64,000 bases of DNA from Aquimarina mytili (GTDB taxonomy: Bacteria > Bacteroidota > Bacteroidia > Flavobacteriales > Flavobacteriaceae). The notes below the pieces were generated by a model that was not told the origin of the DNA, searched no databases, and saw nothing but the letters and a program-made list of their open reading frames with translations. The stretch is taken from NCBI RefSeq assembly GCF_016735115.1, contig NZ_JAERQJ010000004.1, positions 372,001 to 436,000 of the forward strand. Direction: 5' to 3'. The position numbers and the translations under genes were made by a program. The stretch's first letter is position 1. The number at the start of each line of letters is the position of its first letter. Below, in pieces: positions 61,919 through 64,000 of this stretch.

Positions 61919-63730
61919 TTATCCTATAAAATATCCGTTCTCTTCAGAGATTTTATCAGCAATTTTGGTTCTTAAAGCAACAACATTTGGTTGATTTGCA
62001 TACTTAGTAAAACGTTTAAGTCCCATAAGCATCATTCTTTGCTCATCACCTTCAGCAAAAGAAACAATAGCTTCTTTTCCTTTTTTGATTGCAATGTCTA
62101 CAGCATTATATAGATATAACTGACTCATAGCAATTTGAGTTTCTTGAGCTTCTTCTCCAAAACGCTTTGCATTTTTCTCTGTACGTAAAATTGTAGATTC
62201 TGCCATATAGATTTCAATTAAGATATCTGATGCAGCCATTAACAATTGTTGGTGTTCTTCTAATTTTGGTCCGAATTTTTGAACAGCGGATCCAGCGACC
62301 ATTAAGAAAACCTTTTTAAGATTAGCAATGATAGACTTTTCTTCTGCAAATAGTTCAGAATAATCAGGAGTATCAAACGAAGGAATTCCAGTAAGTTCGT
62401 TAGCAACCTGAGTAGCAGGACCTAAAAGATCTACATGACCTTTCATTGCTTTTTTAACTAACATTCCTACGGCTAACATACGGTTAATCTCGTTCGTTCC
62501 TTCATAAATACGTGAAATACGAGCGTCTCTCCATGCAGATTCCATAGGAGTATCAGCAGAGAATCCCATACCTCCAAATATTTGTACACCTTCATCAGTA
62601 CAGTTTTGAACATCCTCAGAAACTGCTACTTTAAGGATAGAACATTCTATTGCGTATTCTTCTACACCTTTAAGTTCTGCTTCTTGGTGTGTATTTCCTT
62701 CCGCTTGACGGATAGCAATTCTATCTTCTATATTTTTTGCAGCTCTATAACTAGCAGACTCATCGGCATATGTATTTGTAGCCATCTCAGCAATTTTAGC
62801 TTTGATTGCTCCAAAATTCATAATTGGAGTTTTAAACTGTATACGCTCATTTGCATATTTAGTCGCTTCACCAATTACTCTACGTTGAGCATCTAGACAA
62901 GCAGCAGCAAGTTTTATACGCCCTACATTAAGGGCATTCATTGCGATTTTAAATCCATTACCTCTTTCAGATAACATATTTTCGACTGGTACTTTAGTGT
63001 CACTAAAGAATACCTGACGAGTAGAAGAGGAGTGGATACCTAATTTTTTCTCTTCATCTCCAAGGGTAATACCATTTTCTGGATCATATTCTACGATAAA
63101 TCCAGTAATGTTTTTATCATCTTCGATACGAGCGAAAACGATCATTACATTACAGAACCCGGCGTTAGAAATCCACATTTTTTGACCAGAGATTGAATAA
63201 TATTTTCCATCATCTGAAAGAACAGCTTTAGTTTTTCCTGAGTTTGCATCTGATCCTGCACCGGGTTCAGTTAAACAATATGCTCCCATCCACTCTCCAG
63301 TAGCTAACTTGGAAACATACTTTTTCTTTTGCTCTTCATTTCCGTATAAAGAAATTGGCATTGTACCAATACCGGTATGTGCACCAAATGCAGTACTAAA
63401 AGATCCAGTTGCACCAGAAATATAATCACATACTAACATAGTGGATACAAATCCCATTCCAAGGCCATCATAAGCTTCAGGAACTGCTACACCTAAAAGA
63501 CCAAGCTCTCCAGCTTTTTTCATACATGCTTCTGTATAATCGTAGTCTTTAGTTTCAAATCTTTCCCAATGCGCCCATAATTCGCGATCAACAAATTCTC
63601 TTGCGCTATCACGCATCATTTTTTGCTCCTCAGAAAAATCTTCAGGAGTAAATACATCTTCGGCTTTCGTTTCTTTGACAAGGAATTGACCTCCTCGAAG
63701 AATGTCTTTGTTCATAGTTTCTGTACTCAT
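61919..63730 (-). CDS. Acyl-CoA dehydrogenase (long/very-long-chain type)
   Basis: A 603-residue FAD enzyme, about 200 longer than medium-chain members, so of the VLCAD-like form with an extra C-terminal helical domain. Visible blocks: MMRDSAREFVDRELWAHWE, the FAD-binding AYCLTEPGAGSDANSGKTKA and MWISNAGFCNVMIVFARI, HSSSTRQVFFSDTKVPVENML, and NALNVGRIKLAAACLDAQRR. The active-site region QIFGGMGFSADTPMESAWRDARISRIYEGTNEINR follows. It performs the first oxidation step of fatty acid beta-oxidation. ATG start, 31 bp after the thiolase stop, so the two are in one operon. Cytosolic. Confidence 0.95.
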   Translation of the reverse strand: MSTETMNKDILRGGQFLVKETKAEDVFTPEDFSEEQKMMRDSAREFVDRELWAHWERFETKDYDYTEACMKKAGELGLLGVAVPEAYDGLGMGFVSTMLVCDYISGATGSFSTAFGAHTGIGTMPISLYGNEEQKKKYVSKLATGEWMGAYCLTEPGAGSDANSGKTKAVLSDDGKYYSISGQKMWISNAGFCNVMIVFARIEDDKNITGFIVEYDPENGITLGDEEKKLGIHSSSTRQVFFSDTKVPVENMLSERGNGFKIAMNALNVGRIKLAAACLDAQRRVIGEATKYANERIQFKTPIMNFGAIKAKIAEMATNTYADESASYRAAKNIEDRIAIRQAEGNTHQEAELKGVEEYAIECSILKVAVSEDVQNCTDEGVQIFGGMGFSADTPMESAWRDARISRIYEGTNEINRMLAVGMLVKKAMKGHVDLLGPATQVANELTGIPSFDTPDYSELFAEEKSIIANLKKVFLMVAGSAVQKFGPKLEEHQQLLMAASDILIEIYMAESTILRTEKNAKRFGEEAQETQIAMSQLYLYNAVDIAIKKGKEAIVSFAEGDEQRMMLMGLKRFTKYANQPNVVALRTKIADKISEENGYFIG

Positions 63731-63761
63731 TTTTAGTATTATTTTCTTTTTTCTATCGTTT

Positions 63762-64000
63762 TTAATTCAAAAATTCATAAATACCGGCTGCACCTTGTCC
63801 TGTTCCTACGCACATAGTGACCATACCGTATTTTCCTTTCATATCGCGTTTACGCATTTCATCAAATAACTGAACTGAAAGTTTTGCTCCAGTACATCCA
63901 AGAGGATGACCTAATGCAATGGCACCTCCATTTACGTTTACAATGTCTTGATTGATATTTAGTTCACGCATTACCGCTAGAGATTGAGAAGCAAAAGCTT
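63762..64000 (-). CDS. Acetyl-CoA C-acyltransferase (thiolase), C-terminal fragment (runs off right edge)
   Basis: The frame is open to the window edge, so only the last 79 codons are seen; the internal Met at 63971 is not the start. The sequence reads [15 protein letters not shown], then [20 protein letters not shown] (the catalytic His of the thiolase GHP motif) and [18 protein letters not shown] with the catalytic Cys in the C-x-G motif. These are diagnostic. It cleaves 3-ketoacyl-CoA to acetyl-CoA. A 3-hydroxyacyl-CoA dehydrogenase gene is expected just beyond the edge, as is usual in this group. Confidence 0.95.
   Translation of the reverse strand, partial: AFASQSLAVMRELNINQDIVNVNGGAIALGHPLGCTGAKLSVQLFDEMRKRDMKGKYGMVTMCVGTGQGAAGIYEFLN

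Noticed and set aside
1..64000. Insertion sequences, prophage, tRNA or rRNA genes
   Set aside because: No transposase, integrase, phage structural gene, cloverleaf or rRNA segment was recognised on either strand.

Overview
The window reads as a chromosomal segment of a marine-type Bacteroidota, most likely a member of the Flavobacteriaceae. The evidence is low G+C, weak A-rich ribosome binding sites, SusC/SusD pairs, FecR/ECF sigma regulation, LytTR two-component regulation, DUF4249 and DUF4302 lipoproteins, and type IX secretion (T9SS) C-terminal domains on secreted glycosidases. No rRNA, tRNA, insertion sequence or CRISPR array was seen. The genus cannot be fixed from the sequence alone.

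Layout. (1) 1-11467, minus strand: a GNAT fragment and a small SHOCT membrane protein. Then a long tightly packed run whose promoter-proximal genes are a LytS-type histidine kinase, a LytTR response regulator and a sodium:solute symporter. It continues through an M1 metallopeptidase, a DUF2867 protein, an arginase-family protein, a nitrilase, an APH-type kinase, a secreted DUF4350-like protein, a GNAT and an NTF2-like protein. (2) 11708-26220, plus strand: a chitin utilisation locus with SusC, SusD, a NagB-PIG-L fusion, a GH20 hexosaminidase and a 1850-residue secreted chitinase with three GH18 domains. The two-component genes and symporter diverge from it and probably serve it. (3) 26221-29130: terminators, a strikingly regular 21-bp mirror-image repeat array, then a lipoprotein esterase and an M28 peptidase.

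(4) 29595-43051, plus strand: two tandem paralogous copies of a four-gene cassette: small secreted protein, STN-containing TonB-dependent receptor, DUF4249 lipoprotein, and MG2-like protein with a plug-like segment. This is the best candidate here for a poorly described system. (5) 43248-52698: a FecR / SusC / SusD / zinc-metallopeptidase lipoprotein / DUF4302 lipoprotein operon, with its ECF sigma gene divergent. (6) 52735-61246: an MFS transporter with no ATG start, a fused trehalose-6-phosphate synthase/phosphatase, a divergent GH15 protein, a CBM9-type secreted protein and a secreted alpha-amylase with two starch-binding modules. (7) 61919-64000: acyl-CoA dehydrogenase and the C-terminal end of a thiolase, part of a fatty acid beta-oxidation operon that continues off the right edge.

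How the genes fit together: the chitinase cuts chitin outside the cell, SusC/SusD import the oligomers, and GH20 trims them to GlcNAc in the periplasm. The symporter is a candidate for inner-membrane uptake, and NagB feeds fructose-6-phosphate to glycolysis. The kinase and regulator probably sense the products. The alpha-glucan and trehalose genes form a second carbohydrate module. Functions are inferred from family signatures read by eye; no database search was run. Start codons were re-examined, and several genes appear to use TTG, GTG or possibly CTG.
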